Source: Alphaproteobacteria bacterium (lineage in GTDB: Bacteria > Pseudomonadota > Alphaproteobacteria > Geminicoccales > Geminicoccaceae). From it: 6,313 nt of DNA. The translations under genes were made by a program, and so were the position numbers. The stretch's first letter is position 1. Each line of letters begins with the position of its first letter. The notes beneath the pieces are model-generated. The model made no database searches. It was not told the origin of the DNA and was given only the letters and a program-made list of their open reading frames with translations. This document shows, piece by piece, positions 6,094 through 6,313 of the stretch. The DNA is taken from contig JALSRW010000633.1 in the NCBI GenBank assembly GCA_026984595.1, positions 1 through 6,313 of the forward strand, given 5' to 3'.

Positions 6094-6144
6094 ATCCGAT
6101 CCGACACATCCATCGACGCCGCTCGTACCCGCGAGGTTCGGAGC

Positions 6145-6171
6145 GTGCTGTCGCCATCGACCGGACAGCAC
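6145..6171. repeat. 8-bp perfect inverted repeat downstream of the tRNA, at the SDR gene end
   Basis: GTGCTGTC (6145-6152) and GACAGCAC (6164-6171) are exact reverse complements with an 11-nt spacer. It lies 52 nt past the tRNA on the plus strand and overlaps the last recognisable SDR codons on the minus strand. It could act as a terminator for either strand, but neither side has a T-run. Confidence 0.35.
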
Positions 6172-6313
6172 CGGCCGGTGACGAAACTCGCCTCGAGGCC
6201 GGCCAGAAAGGCCACCAGCGGGGCGATGTCCTGGCGCCGGGCGACCCGCCCCCGGGGGATCCGCTCCTCGCGGGCCACCATTCGGGGCGCATCGAAGCCG
6301 GATCCGGCATCTC
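6153..6313 (-). CDS. Short-chain dehydrogenase/reductase (SDR) family, C-terminal fragment, right edge open
   Basis: On the minus strand the frame enters from beyond the window (D-A-G-S-G-F-D-A-P-R) and reads ERIPRGRVARRQDIAPLVAF, then L-A-G-L-E-A, then SFVTGRCCPVDG ending at 6153. This is the classical SDR C terminus (R-x-P-x-G-R-x-x-x-x-D-I-A, then F-V-T-G-x-x-x-x-V-D-G), as in FabG-like and glucose-dehydrogenase-like NAD(P)-dependent oxidoreductases; the substrate cannot be told. The nucleotide-binding and catalytic parts lie outside. Two oddities: the usual second Gly after V-D-G is Asp here, and no stop follows. The frame runs antisense through the tRNA and into the MerR gene until 5775. 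The coordinates given cover only the part with family resemblance. The 3' end may be truncated or degraded. Confidence 0.6.

Noticed and set aside
6139..6146. CGGAGCGT repeat of the tRNA 5' end (6017-6024) as an attachment-site duplication
   Set aside because: Only 8 bp and matching the 5' rather than the 3' end of the tRNA; expected by chance in this GC-rich sequence.
5179..6171. Minus-strand open frame (about 330 codons) across ihfA, the MerR gene and the tRNA
   Set aside because: It crosses three well-supported plus-strand genes. The stretch over the tRNA reads like the well-known spurious peptide made by translating antisense tRNA genes.
6044..6310. Minus-strand frame ending in A-A-G-F-E-P-A-T
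   Set aside because: This ending is the familiar false protein produced by translating a tRNA antisense; the SDR frame overlapping it has real family resemblance.
1..6313. A novel defence, mobile or biosynthetic system
   Set aside because: Every sizeable plus or minus region is explained by recognisable core genes; no repeat array, transposase, integrase, nuclease or toxin-antitoxin pair is visible.

Overview
The window looks like ordinary core chromosome of a high-GC alphaproteobacterium, most likely Rhodospirillales-like. Evidence for this is the gene set and order yceD (DUF177), plsX, fabH, ihfA, MerR, a Cbp3-type ubiquinol-cytochrome c chaperone gene divergent from bamE, a proton-pumping pyrophosphatase, and strong G/C bias at third codon positions. 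Genus cannot be told from this stretch.

Layout. 1-1218 (+) is the C-terminal part of a membrane-bound H+-translocating pyrophosphatase (hppA), open at the left edge. It converges on bamE (1273-1728, -), and a perfect GC hairpin lies between their stop codons. Divergent from bamE is a GTG-started gene of the ubiquinol-cytochrome c chaperone family (1821-2390). A sigma70-like promoter overlaps its stop codon and should drive yceD (TTG start, 2521-3048), plsX (3132-4181) and fabH (4178-5158, overlapping plsX by 4 bases). ihfA (5248-5547) has its own promoter-like sequence and an inverted repeat at its predicted transcription start. A small MerR-type regulator follows 18 bases later (5566-5955). 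A complete 77-nt tRNA-Pro(GGG) with its own promoter lies at 6017-6093. At the right edge the minus strand carries the C-terminal end of a short-chain dehydrogenase/reductase (SDR). Its frame has no stop before it runs antisense into the tRNA.

How the genes work together. PlsX makes acyl-phosphate for phospholipid synthesis. FabH starts fatty-acid elongation. YceD is a conserved partner of this cluster linked to 23S rRNA or ribosome accumulation. IHF-alpha is a nucleoid protein and the MerR protein a likely local regulator. BamE (outer-membrane assembly), the bc1-complex chaperone and the H+-pyrophosphatase (membrane energetics) make the region envelope- and membrane-centred housekeeping DNA. 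I found no CRISPR array, insertion sequence, toxin-antitoxin pair, phage gene or defence system, and no gene-free stretch over 300 bases. The items most worth a second look are small: hairpins and operator-like repeats in the yceD, plsX and ihfA leaders, and the stop-less SDR end next to the tRNA.
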